From contig CM114273.1 in assembly GCA_050084515.1 (NCBI GenBank), positions 7,936,001 to 8,000,000 on the forward strand: a DNA stretch of 64,000 nt, given 5' to 3'. Made by a program: the position numbers and the translations under genes. Below are positions 10,861-20,430 of the stretch, in pieces. Each line of letters opens with the position of its first letter. Within the stretch, counting starts at the first letter, position 1. The notes under the pieces were generated by a model. It was not told the origin of the DNA. It was given only the letters and a program-made list of their open reading frames with translations, and did not search any database. The stretch is from Blasia pusilla (taxonomy: Eukaryota > Marchantiophyta > Marchantiopsida > Blasiales).

Positions 10861-10987
10861 TTGGAGGTATTTTGGTACTTCTCGCCTCTGTGTTTGGATA
10901 CCATGAGTTAGCATGGGATCGTGCGTGTTTGTGTGTGTGTTCGGTGACAGTGATGTATGTTGTGTAGCGATGTGTATGCGCACGACA
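10861..10987 (+). repeat. RE1 127-bp repeat A, downstream copy
   Basis: A direct repeat of 10220-10346 placed immediately after the LTR core, ending in CGACA. Together with the TGTCAC start of the core, core plus A would make a TG...CA LTR. The 5' LTRs lack A, so the true boundary is unresolved. Confidence 0.9.
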
Positions 10988-11066
10988 AGCTTCTCTTGGC
11001 ACTAAAGCTTCAGCTTCCATGTGCATTCGACCACAGAAATCATCCAATTACAGACTCACAATTACT

Positions 11067-11618
11067 TCATGTTAGGTTCAAAAATCCACCACCATTGTAA
11101 GACAGCCTTTCACATTGCTTGTGTCTAAAACAACCCTGAATATTCACTACAGAATTTGTTATAGGATTGTAAACCTGTGTAGAATAGGTTAACTCACAAT
11201 CCCACAAGGCCCTTCCCTCTTGATCATCAAGAACAGCCTTGACATCCATTTGATCTCCTCTCCACTTAACCATTTCATCCCATAATCCCCAACAGAGCAA
11301 ACTTAGTCTAGGATCTACTGTCGGATCTAACGCACCATTCCCATAAGAGCTCCCAGCATTGAACTTGTCTCCTGTTAAGAACTTCAGGATTGACCCTTGT
11401 GAAGGATGTTGATCCCTAACATCTACTTTCCTTGGTCTGCCTCTCTTCCCAGACCTTAATACCACCTCCACAGAAGCCTCTTTGACCTCAAAGGCATCCA
11501 AGTGATCCCGACTAACCAAGTGTTGTCTCAAATTATGATCCAAATTCAGTTTCTTTGGGCACATGTCTATATGCAACTTTCCACATAATGTGCACCTAAC
11601 CTTAAACAAGTATGACAT
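11067..11618 (-). CDS. Hypothetical protein with C2H2-like zinc finger and AT-hook
   Basis: A 183-codon open frame from an ATG at 11618 down to 11067. Residues 9-37 read CTLC...NLRQHLVSRDH, spacing like a U1/BED-type C2H2 finger. About residues 57-64 contain KRGRPRK, a textbook AT-hook for AT-rich minor-groove DNA. A region SLLCWGLWDEM...W follows, and the C-terminus has another Cys-containing segment. I do not recognise the family. The combination fits a DNA-binding protein or the N-terminal part of a domesticated or fossil transposase. It lies 80 bases beyond RE1. No intron can be proved, and a second protein-like frame lies upstream at 11797-12069. Confidence 0.5.
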   Translation of the reverse strand: MSYLFKVRCTLCGKLHIDMCPKKLNLDHNLRQHLVSRDHLDAFEVKEASVEVVLRSGKRGRPRKVDVRDQHPSQGSILKFLTGDKFNAGSSYGNGALDPTVDPRLSLLCWGLWDEMVKWRGDQMDVKAVLDDQEGRALWDCELTYSTQVYNPITNSVVNIQGCFRHKQCERLSYNGGGFLNLT

Positions 11619-11796
11619 ACCGGCATCTGAGGATTTGTGGGAGATGGTGTCACAAAGAACACCTCCGTGTCACCCCAACATCCTCATTCAATTGGGAGAC
11701 AATATCTACTCCTCTAGAGATGGTCTCACCATGATCAAACTAAGCTCTATGAACAACATCACCAGGCTCCATCAATGATGCAGGCAATTTTCTTCT

Positions 11797-12069
11797 CTAA
11801 TAGAAGCTATCCTTGTGTTTCGGGTGAACTAGATGCTTTGTCCTAAAATTGCTAAAGCAATTTGCAATAGCTTTCACATTCTGAGAGTTCTCTGCATTCC
11901 CATAATTCATTCTACGCTCCAAACACTCTAGATGTCTTGTGACATTTGTTGCATCATCCCATGTCCTCACCCTCCAATTGTGGTCCTTGTATCCATTCTT
12001 CTCAACCCACTTCCCTAATCTCATGAACTCATCATTCCAACACTTGGCAACTTGCTCTGCCATCAACAC
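11797..12069 (-). pseudogene. Protein-like minus-strand frame upstream of the AT-hook ORF
   Basis: An open frame of 90 codons, rich in Trp, Arg, Asn and charged residues (WNDEF, KWVEKNGY, HNWRVRTWDD). The composition looks like real protein, but no family is recognised. It lies 178 bases upstream of the AT-hook ORF on the same strand. It could be another exon of the same gene or a fragment of it; the intervening DNA has no convincing splice sites. Confidence 0.3.
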
Positions 12070-13629
12070 TACTCAAACGAGGCCTAGACAAGACCTTGGT
12101 TTATGACATCAACCAAAGTCACCGGATGTGCCTCAGTTTCAGTATGGTTCTCAGATAGGGGAGCTGAACCCGCTATAGTTTCAACTATAGTAGACACAAT
12201 GGAAGCAAAAGATTGGGAGGACACTCGCAATGTCCTCCCACAAGGGCCTACAGGTAATTGTGGAATGACACCTGTACCAATTGGTCACAGCAGTACCAAT
12301 TGTACTGTACTCAATCCAAAATCCCAAAATCTAGTGGCCGAACTTGCTAGATGGACTAATGTTAAAGTCTCTATTGCATTTATCCAACAATTGAAGTATC
12401 ATAGAAAGTAGTCCTATGGGCTAGTCCCATAGCAGGATCAATTACAAGTAGGCACTGACTGACCCTCTACAATTGGTACTGCTGTGACCATAAGATCCCT
12501 GAGTGCCCGCATACACTTATCTAGGAATTGAATGCCCATAAGACTACATGTGTGATGCGCACAATAAGAAGGGGCACAAGAAGGTGGACAACAACATCAC
12601 ATCAAAAGTAGAGTGCTTTGTTATTCTGCATAGCATTTGCCCCTCACCAGAATATGGTATTGCAGTGAGGGATGCCAACACCAAACAAAGCCACGGGCAT
12701 GAAGCTATGGAGCTAGAAGCATTTTCAAGTATGATGTCAGCCCGACTCAGCCTCCTCTCAAATGGCGTGAGTTGATGTGAGATCAAAACAATATAACAGG
12801 ATGGAGGAAGCCATGAACACACGATGGGAACACAACTAAACTCTTGCACATTGTGTCATGACGGGGATAACACCTCTAGTCACAATTTGGTCTCTTGCAC
12901 AATCTTGACACACAGCAAGAGCATATGCTGATAATGCTAAGCTGCAACTATCCGAAGTGTTCAAAATATTCAGTAGCCTACATTCATTGCCTAAAGCTGA
13001 TGTACTAGTAAGCAATGTGCTGGGGATTCCGAACAGGTAAAGTAGATGGTTTTGTAAAGAGCTTACTCGTTAACACTTGCCTTCGCACCAACAATTTGAA
13101 TGGTCAGTATTGACACTATATGAGAGTGTCTCCCTGCTCTTTGGCATTGTTCAACTTTGGCTCTTCTTTGGCGCTTTCGAACTTGTGCTTATGGTTGCAA
13201 GAGCATTGAAACCTCCACAGCTTTGCTCTCACCTCTGAACCTCAAACGTCGTCGTGCACTCGTGTGTCATAATCATAGATCCCGCACCAAGCAATGGAGA
13301 CTAGGCCACGACCTTGGAGAAAAACAGCTAGAAAGTAGAGCTTGAGAAAAAAAACTCGAATGTGGTAGGCTGAATTGCACGCGCACTCTGATTGGCATTC
13401 TTGCACCACTGATCTGGATTCCTTCCCCTCTCACACACAGACTCTCCCGCCAAGGTGCACCCTAATCTTTCACACGCAAACTCTCCCGCCAACGTACTCA
13501 CATTAGGTTGGATATATTAGGTTCCCCCAACGTACTCACATTAGGTTTCCCCTCAACGTTAGATACAATAATCGGTCGACACGTGTATCCACCATTTTAA
13601 ACACAAAAACCCTGCTTACTTTCTTAGAC
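12070..13629. other. No supported gene
   Basis: Contains short frames only (for example 12103-12411 on the plus strand). I see no recognisable domain, RNA gene or repeat structure. It may hold the leader of the minus-strand AT-hook gene, but nothing in the sequence proves that. A near-duplicate CACACGCAAACTCTCCCGCCAA / CACACACAGACTCTCCCGCCAA pair occurs at about 13430-13495. Confidence 0.35.
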
Positions 13630-13806
13630 ATCTTCCGTGTACACTTGGTGAATTAATACTGCCCTATATTTTTTATAAGTGCTGCCGTAAATAAAAAAAA
13701 TACCCTTAAGTTCTTCCACAAGACTTTATAAGTCTTCACCAAAATCTAATTAAAAACCCCTATACTTTGTCGTACGTGATGTGTCTCTTCCATGGAAGTG
13801 AGACCC
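13630..13806. repeat. Dispersed repeat, copy 2 (first copy at 2480)
   Basis: A direct-orientation homologue of 2480-2665, sharing the CTTCCACAA, AAAAACCCC, CGTACGTGATG and GGAAGTGAGACCCCC blocks. Possibly a degraded miniature transposon or a duplicated promoter segment. Confidence 0.65.
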
Positions 13807-13815
13807 CCCGAATAT

Positions 13816-14157
13816 AGAAGTTCACTCTTTTTTGTCTTAATCTGAAGTTTGGTTTCTTCATGGCTCCTTGGCTCCTAAGTTTATGCTTACATATCTTCCC
13901 CCTCAATTGGTTGACACATACATGGATTTTGTATTATGGTATTAATCTGGTTGTATTATATAGAAGTTCACTCTTTTCTATCCCAATCTGAAGTTTGGTT
14001 TCTTCATGCTTCCTTGGACTTTGGAGTTTATGCTTACATCTCTTCCCCCTCAATTGGTTGACACATACATTGCGTTTCTATTATGGTTGCAATCTGGTTG
14101 TATTCTTTAGAAGTACACTCTTTTTTGTCCCAATCTGAAGTTTGGTTTCGTCATGTA
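13816..14157. repeat. Tandem repeat, 146-147 bp unit, 2.3 copies
   Basis: Units begin AGAAGTTCACTCTTTT at 13816, 13962 and 14109. They share AATCTGAAGTTTGGTTTCTTCATG, CCCCCTCAATTGGTTGACACATACAT and AATCTGGTTGTATT. The third unit stops after about 49 bases. Divergence between units is low. Confidence 0.95.
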
Positions 14158-15288
14158 GAGTGTGGAATCCAGGGTCATTATTCAATTAAAAGAAGTGGAG
14201 TGTAGATCTGGATGATGTCAAGTTACAGATGGAGCGGTAGAACAAAGCACTAGGCCCATGGAGATGGTGTCCAAGCTCACCTCTTGGGACATGCCTTCAA
14301 CACCACAAGATACTTTAAGTACCCGGCCCTCAAAGTCATTACCATTTGCAACGGGGGATGAAAATATACCACCAAGTAACTTTACATTATAGTATATTTA
14401 CACTTAACGTTTCCGCCTACTATGTCCTAGTTTTCTGCCAAATTTTCAATTACATATAAGTCAATTGTCTTTTCTACAGGAGTACTTGTGAAATTACCTC
14501 TCTTTTTTTAGTAACTTACAATCATGAACCTTCTCCAACTTTTGAAATAGGAATAGGTCAACATGGGAAGAGGAAGTTATCATCACAAATAGAGGACTTG
14601 CCAACTATGCACTCTAGTGGTAAGGAGTGTGTTTAGCTTTATCAGATGTACAAACGTGTCATACGATCAGAATTCTTGCTCTGGCTATGACAACCAAAAC
14701 TCACCATACTAAACTTGGGTTGTTCATTGAAGATCCACATGAGACAGGGAAGAGGATAAGCTCTACTCAAAGCGCAAATGGTGATTCAACTCAGACTACT
14801 CGTAAGAATGGGATCATTAGCTTGAAAATGGATCATTTGCATAGTTTCCAATCAATCTGATCATATGGGTCATTTTATCCTTTTGAATTCATTTGACATC
14901 AGTTTTGATTGCCCGCAAAAAATCTGAGTATGGGCAACCAAGGAAAATCATCTCCAGCTAAACGACGGAAGTCTAGGCTTCAATCTGATGTACCAAATGA
15001 GCAAGAAAGTGAAATCAAATCTAGCTCATCCAAGAGACATTCCAAAATAATTCCTCTCACCTTTAATGGCCTCTTCTATTGAAAGTTCTTATGACGACAC
15101 CAACATTTCTTGTTGTGGACAGTTAAATGAACGTGTAGGACTTGTGAACTTTTTGCATGATCTTTTGAAATGGGAATGGTCTTTTAAATAGGTAATTCAG
15201 TGCAATTTTTTCAAGTTGATAGTGCAAGTACATGTAGGTAGGCTTTGAATGTGTACTAACTATGTGCCCTTCCTTTGTATTTTTGTAG
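14158..15288. other. No supported gene; weak exon candidate
   Basis: A short ATG frame at 14930-15078 (+) encodes a Ser/Lys/Arg-rich peptide (SSPAKRRKSRL). It could be an exon of a gene that continues at 15289, but the stop at its end is inconsistent unless it is spliced. Nothing else is recognised. Confidence 0.25.
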
Positions 15289-15483
15289 TTGCAAATTGGA
15301 GATCACGTATTACTTACCAAGCCAAAGTTAAGAAGAATGGTACTTGGATCGGGGGTCATTTCAGGTTTTGGTGGCAGGGACAAGTTTCATGCTAAAGATA
15401 TTCCCCTATGCATGGTTAGGATCAATCTTATTGAAGTGTTCAATCCAGAACATGCACTATGGATGCCCAATACATTAGAGTAA
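15289..15483 (+). CDS. Candidate terminal exon of an unknown protein
   Basis: A pyrimidine-rich tract and TTTTTGTAG acceptor precede 15289. The following frame runs 64 codons to TAA at 15481 and reads like folded protein (IGDHVLLTKPKLRR, ISGFGGRDKFHAKDIPL). I do not recognise the family. It is weakly reminiscent of C-terminal domains of plant transposon-derived proteins, but that is only an impression. No upstream exon can be joined with confidence. Confidence 0.3.
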   Translation: MQIGDHVLLTKPKLRRMVLGSGVISGFGGRDKFHAKDIPLCMVRINLIEVFNPEHALWMPNTLE

Positions 15484-16791
15484 TTTTTCCTCTTGCCACC
15501 CGACTCCTTAGAGGTGCACTTTGGTTTTTTTTCTTCTTGTGGGTGACTTCAATGGGCATGAGACATCTATCTATCACGCTGATAATGAGTATCAGAAAAC
15601 ATAGTGGATCTGATTTTTTATCTTAAATTAAAGCAATCCATCTGTTGTTTTGTTTTTCTTCAACCCTTTACAATTGTGGCAAATTTTGTATTGTGTACAG
15701 ACTCCTCCTTGGTGAGGTACCATCCTTCGCAATCTAATCTCAGGAGTTTCCTTACTTCTATTGCATGGTTAGTTTACTGCATTTGTTACATTTGTACTAG
15801 GATGTTTCTATTATATCTCATTTGAATTCTGAAAAAAATGCACGCCTTGGCTTAACAGCATTCCGTAATGCCACTACTAAGCATAACAACCTAGTGTCTA
15901 TGCACTATATGCTTGTAGTTGAAGTGCCAAGATCCAATTGATGTTGTTGTGTTATTATGCATTTGGTTTCAAAACTATAAGTTGCTAGCGCTTATGTGTT
16001 CGCAAATGTGTATGTCTTCCAATGATTTAACTAATGCAATTCAGAACACAAATGGATATAGAACTTAAGTAACTTCACAACTTTTGTGTTGCAATTCAAA
16101 ACAGAAATGGGCATGAGGATTTCAATAATTGAGATCTAATTATAATTGGAAGGTCTTCCAAAAGGCATTAATAAACTCATCAAAAATACAAAAATTGAAA
16201 TCTACATTCACTACCAATCATATCAATAATACTGGCATAGTGAGCTTTCATTCCTACCTAGTCACTAAAAATGACTCGTTTAGTCCTATTACAATGACTA
16301 TATGATCCATTGGGTCCTGTCCGAAACTTCCATAGTCGTATCGTTATGTCTACACTAGTTGTACGGCCTTCTACTCTAGTCATGTGTCACTACTCGGCAA
16401 GTAACTACATGTGACTACATGAGCACATTACAGTATTGGAAAAACTTGAAATGACTACCAGAGTTGCCAACTACGACTAAATCCAAAAATTTAATGACTG
16501 GTGGAGACATGATTATTACCGCCAAGTAGATTCTTCATCCATGGGGTATACCTATTACATTTTCATTGGGTATTGTGTACTTTTACATGACTAATATAGT
16601 CATTGGTGATAACTAGACAGATATCTTATGTATGACTACACGAGTTGTCTTCCATAGTCCACGTCATCAGTGACATGTCAACCAATCTTGAAAGATAGCA
16701 TTCATGAGAGTCATGAATATAGCTAGTGCATTTGTAAGTCTTTGGAAAATGAATTTTTTGAAGGCATTACTAAGAACTCATAGGATTCGAA
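15484..16791. other. AT-rich intergenic DNA, no gene seen
   Basis: No open frame of interest. Around 16240-16700 the motif GACTA/TAGTC recurs many times on both strands, as it does at 22060-22280 and 23570-24280. This suggests related decayed repeats. Confidence 0.4.
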
Positions 16792-17082
16792 TCATGTCCT
16801 CATCGTGGTGTTAAATTCATCCCCTTCTACGATTCGGATTTTGGAATACCCTTGCCTTAGGTCTAGCTTGGTAAAATACTTGGACCTTGCCATGACATCA
16901 AAAAAGTCATTTTCCAAAGGAAATGGATACTTGTTCTTAATGGTCTTTTTGTTCAACGCCCAATAACCCATACACAAGCGCATAGACCCAACTTTCTTTG
17001 TGATGAAAAGGGAAGGGGATCCAAACGCCGGCTTACTTGAGCAAATGAACCAACTTTCCTCCAAATTCCTTAATGTACTCAT
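16792..17082 (-). pseudogene. RE4 reverse transcriptase, N-terminal half
   Basis: A 96-codon open piece containing KPAFGSPSLFITKK, GSMRLCMGYWALNKKTIKNKYP and KYFTKLDLRQGY. These are RT blocks from fingers to the first catalytic Asp (LDL). It ends before the YIDD box. Upstream, 17083-17300 on the same strand still reads DVLTGNL and VDHKIEL, the usual pre-RT linker, with stops. Confidence 0.92.
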
Positions 17083-17703
17083 ACAAGAGCTGCATTTTTT
17101 GGGGAGTCATCCTCCATAGTTCCTTGCGATTAGGGCCATTATGGGTTTGAGTTCAATCTTATGATCCACGTCTTGCCTAGGAAGAAACCCTTTCACAAGT
17201 TCCCGGTTAAGACATCCCTGAAACCTTCCAAGATTTTCCACACTCTAGGCATAAGGTTTTCTTTTAGTTCCTCCTTAATCGGTGTATCATCCAAATTGAA
17301 TTTAGACTCCTCAACTTTCAATGTGACTCCCTAACATTGGAACCCACCCTTGAGATCCTTTTCCAATTTTTTGGCTGAAATCAATTGAGCAACTGCTTTA
17401 CTTTATTAATCCTCAAAATTTTAAGACACAACTTTGTGCTTTGAATCTTAAGAATCCTCAAGGTATTTCCAATTTTCCATCATAAAGAGCAACCTCTAAC
17501 ATGCTTTTGGTTGATCTAATCAATGTGGCATGTCTACAAAAAAAACTAAGTGATAAAATCATATCTATGTTGCCTAAGGTACATATTATAAATTTTTTCT
17601 TAATGCTAAACTCAACTTCCGCTCTTGGAATCACCATCTAAATGTTCAACGCATGGTTTGAGGTGGTTCTTGATTATCCGTCTGCATAGATCACAACTTG
17701 GGG

Positions 17704-17886
17704 TTACTCCATATCGATTAATGGCGCTCCCAACCTCCTCACTACCTTTGGATGTAGGAAGCTATAGGGCGCCCTTATGTCAATCAAAGCAACCATAGAT
17801 TTTCTTGCAATTAGTACCTCAACAAGAGATTGGCACTCACTAGCATTCTTATGCGACTTCATTGAAGGCTCATCACCTTCCCTCAA
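17704..17886 (-). pseudogene. RE4 aspartic protease remnant
   Basis: Reads VEVLIARKSMVALIDIRAPYSFLHPKVVRRLG, a retropepsin-like block. The expected D-T-G-A catalytic motif is D-I-R-A here, so the copy is inactive. Confidence 0.8.
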
Positions 17887-17887
17887 C

Positions 17888-18085
17888 TCAATCCTTGAAG
17901 CCTTTCAAGAAAAAATCGCTAAACATCAAGGTATTAGCCTCCCTTACTAAGTAAACGCCCTCGTGCTTGCTAATTGCTCTTGCTTGATGTAGTGGAGGTC
18001 CTACCTTCCACACATTGGTTCCTTTTGCCTTGGGACACTCTGGCTTGAAATGACCAAGATTACCGCACACTTAACACCATCTAGT
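17888..18085 (-). pseudogene. RE4 gag zinc knuckle
   Basis: CGNLGHFKPECP with a preceding Cys gives the CX2CX4HX4C nucleocapsid knuckle. A TAA stop lies between the first two cysteines. The region up to about 18640 is probably the rest of gag with many stops. Confidence 0.8.
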
Positions 18086-18640
18086 AGTAGGTTCACTCGA
18101 GGTCGCCCCTTGCTTAGAACTTGGCGATTATTGAGGTTTGAATCTTTTGGGTTCTAACACCACATGTACATGGAGCCTTGTCTCTTCTGGTGTTCTCTTG
18201 TTTGCCCGACCAAATGATGCCCCTACCTTTGTAATGGGGACCATCTTGTCTCACTTCTCAAGACTCGGATCGTCCGCCACTAGTTGAGTAGCCATGTCAA
18301 TGGCTGCCTAGCTTTAGCTTCCCAAACTTGGTTTTCGGTATAGCGCTTTTCTACCTTAATTTTTGTTTCAACTTGGGTGGCATTTCCTCCACAAAGTTGA
18401 AGATTGGATCAATGTCTAACATTTTTCCAATCATCGCCAGCGTATCTTGGAACTAAGTAATGAAACTTTGAATCGAACCTCCAAACTGTATCTGCTGCAG
18501 CCAAATTCTAGCTTGGGTTGCTTGATCTTGAGGTGCCAAACACATCCTCATTTTCTGAGATGAGCATCCCCCAATCTGGCTCCATGGTGCATCAACTTAG
18601 CTATTCAAGACGACCCCTAACCATTTGGGCATGACAATCA

Positions 18641-19729
18641 TCATGTCTTGTCTATGTGGTCATCTGCTTTGCTATTAAGAGGGCATATACTACCATGGCG
18701 ACGATCAATTAAAATTATATAGTGCTCATGAGCCACATATGCAAAGTCATGGCTTATACTCCTAAAATCTAATCCAATGAGATACATAGGAGTTATACTG
18801 ACATATGAAAGATTTAAGAACTTGAATCTCTTACAATGTTATGTAGTTTACGAGTAACTCCAAATATTTAAAATTTATAGAGTACGTGAGTTTGAGTTGA
18901 AGCGTTTAGCTTTCTAGCACACCATCTTTATAAAGTGCTATACCCTCGGTTAGTGAATAATTAGCACACTTGACATAAATATATGCAATTTCGATTCTAG
19001 TGGGGCTTATCATTTTGTGTTATATTATGTGATATCTATACTACTAAGTTATTTTCTAAGAGATATACAAGATTGTATGAGCATCAAAAGCCTTTTTCCT
19101 ATCGTTGATGGTTTTTCTATAAGGGAACTTTTCTTATGCTATCAAAATTTAGTATTCACACATTATCAAAATGTCTATTTTTTTCCCAAAATTTCTCTTA
19201 TCCATTTCTATTATCATGCATACTGAGGGATTCACTCACACCAGCTATAGTGAGTTAGATGTTAATAACATCAAGTTAATGTGTAGTGGTGAACGTGGGC
19301 TAGCTTGTACATGGGTAGATTAGGTGAGTTTTTGGCCATTAAATTCCATGTTTGACCAAGGGTAGTAGTGTGATGAATGGTTATGGTAGCTTAACCAACA
19401 TATAGTGAAGTGGGATATGCCTACCCCTCAAGTAGGACATAATGAGGTGAGGTTGACTTCATCTATATTATATAAAGAGAGGATTGTTTCTTGTTTTTCA
19501 CAAGCCTCCTTCCTTGACATATGGCATTAAGAAAGCGAGAAAATGTTCTTACAACAATTGCAAGGGGTATAGAGAAATGATTCTTAGAGATAATGTGGCT
19601 ATGCAAAATGAACTTTTACGTCGTGCATACCAAGGACTCTGTATTACTATCATGAATTATGAAATTCTCAATATCCATTAGAACTATTGGGGCATGAAGG
19701 AGGCCCTCCAAACAAGTCTTGACTAATGC
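18641..19729. other. AT-rich DNA, no gene seen
   Basis: Short frames only (19017-19226 and 19484-19681 on the plus strand). No domain, RNA gene or clear repeat boundary. Confidence 0.4.
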
Positions 19730-20430
19730 ACTCATCATACTATTAAGGGTGTTAGCCTAGTTTGAGGACTAAGGAATGAGCGACATCTGTGAAATTTGTC
19801 CATTATGCAATTTGACGAAGCCTTTTCTAAATGTTATCCTATAATCATAAGAAAACTAGAACGAGGGGATGGTTTTAGTGATTAAGTTAATTTCTATTTT
19901 TTATTTTGAATTGTAACAATAATTATTTATTAATTAAAATTCAAAATAATTTCCAACGAAATCTTCCAAAATCCTTTCTCCCTCAAGTTTCTTATCTTTT
20001 CTCATTTGAAAATTTCGAATATTTTTTAAAGTTCTATCCCATAAAATTTGTTAAAAAAACTAAATTTCAAGTTTATTTTGGATGGAAAATTAATTAATAT
20101 TCTGGGAGAAAAATGAAAAAGGATAGTACTAAAATAGCACAATAATTATTTTTAAAAAATAAAGAAAGATATTTTACTTCTAAAATATTTTCAATTTTCA
20201 AGTTTAATTGTGAGAAAAAATTAATCTCTAATTTGGGATGATCAAATGATAGATTTTCTTTTATTACTTGAAAGATGGGGAATAGAAAAAAAATTTCCCA
20301 ATTAAGAATTTAAATAAAAGATATCATTTTTAAACCAAATTAGATGCATTATTGAATAAATACATATATTTAAATTCTTTTCATAATTTTGAAATTCAAT
20401 GTTAAACTCTAGAAATTCACCATGTATCCA
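19730..20430. repeat. AT-rich dispersed repeat, copy 1 (second copy at 49140)
   Basis: Aligns by eye with 49140-49830 in the same orientation: ATCATACTATTAAG.GTGTTAGC at the left, then TTTCTTATCTTTT, GGAAAATTAATT and GATTTTCTTTT blocks in the same order. Strongly AT-rich throughout. It has no coding capacity. Confidence 0.7.

Larger units (their letters stand above)
2666..10987 (+). mobile_element. RE1: decayed Ty3/gypsy retrotransposon carrying a DNA methyltransferase and a PHD finger
   Basis: Order on the + strand: truncated 5' LTR, long leader, gag with two zinc knuckles, protease-region remnant, C5-cytosine methyltransferase, reverse transcriptase (LPFGLKNA and YIDDI boxes visible), RNase H, integrase (HHCC and DDE regions), PHD finger, polypurine tract, 3' LTR. 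RT followed by RNase H followed by integrase is the Ty3/gypsy order. Compared with RE2, this copy lacks about 0.5 kb of the protease region and about 0.5 kb of the RT fingers, and it carries several stops and frameshifts. It is therefore non-autonomous. The methyltransferase is its longest open frame. The 5' LTR is reduced to 86 bases and no target-site duplication is visible. Confidence 0.93.
16792..18640 (-). mobile_element. RE4: Ty3/gypsy (chromovirus-like) gag-PR-RT fragment
   Basis: On the minus strand, from high to low coordinates: gag tail with a zinc knuckle, aspartic protease, and the first half of reverse transcriptase, where homology stops at 16792. The RT block is of a different lineage from RE1/RE2. 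No LTRs, RNase H or integrase are seen. Multiple stops make it a relic. Confidence 0.85.
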
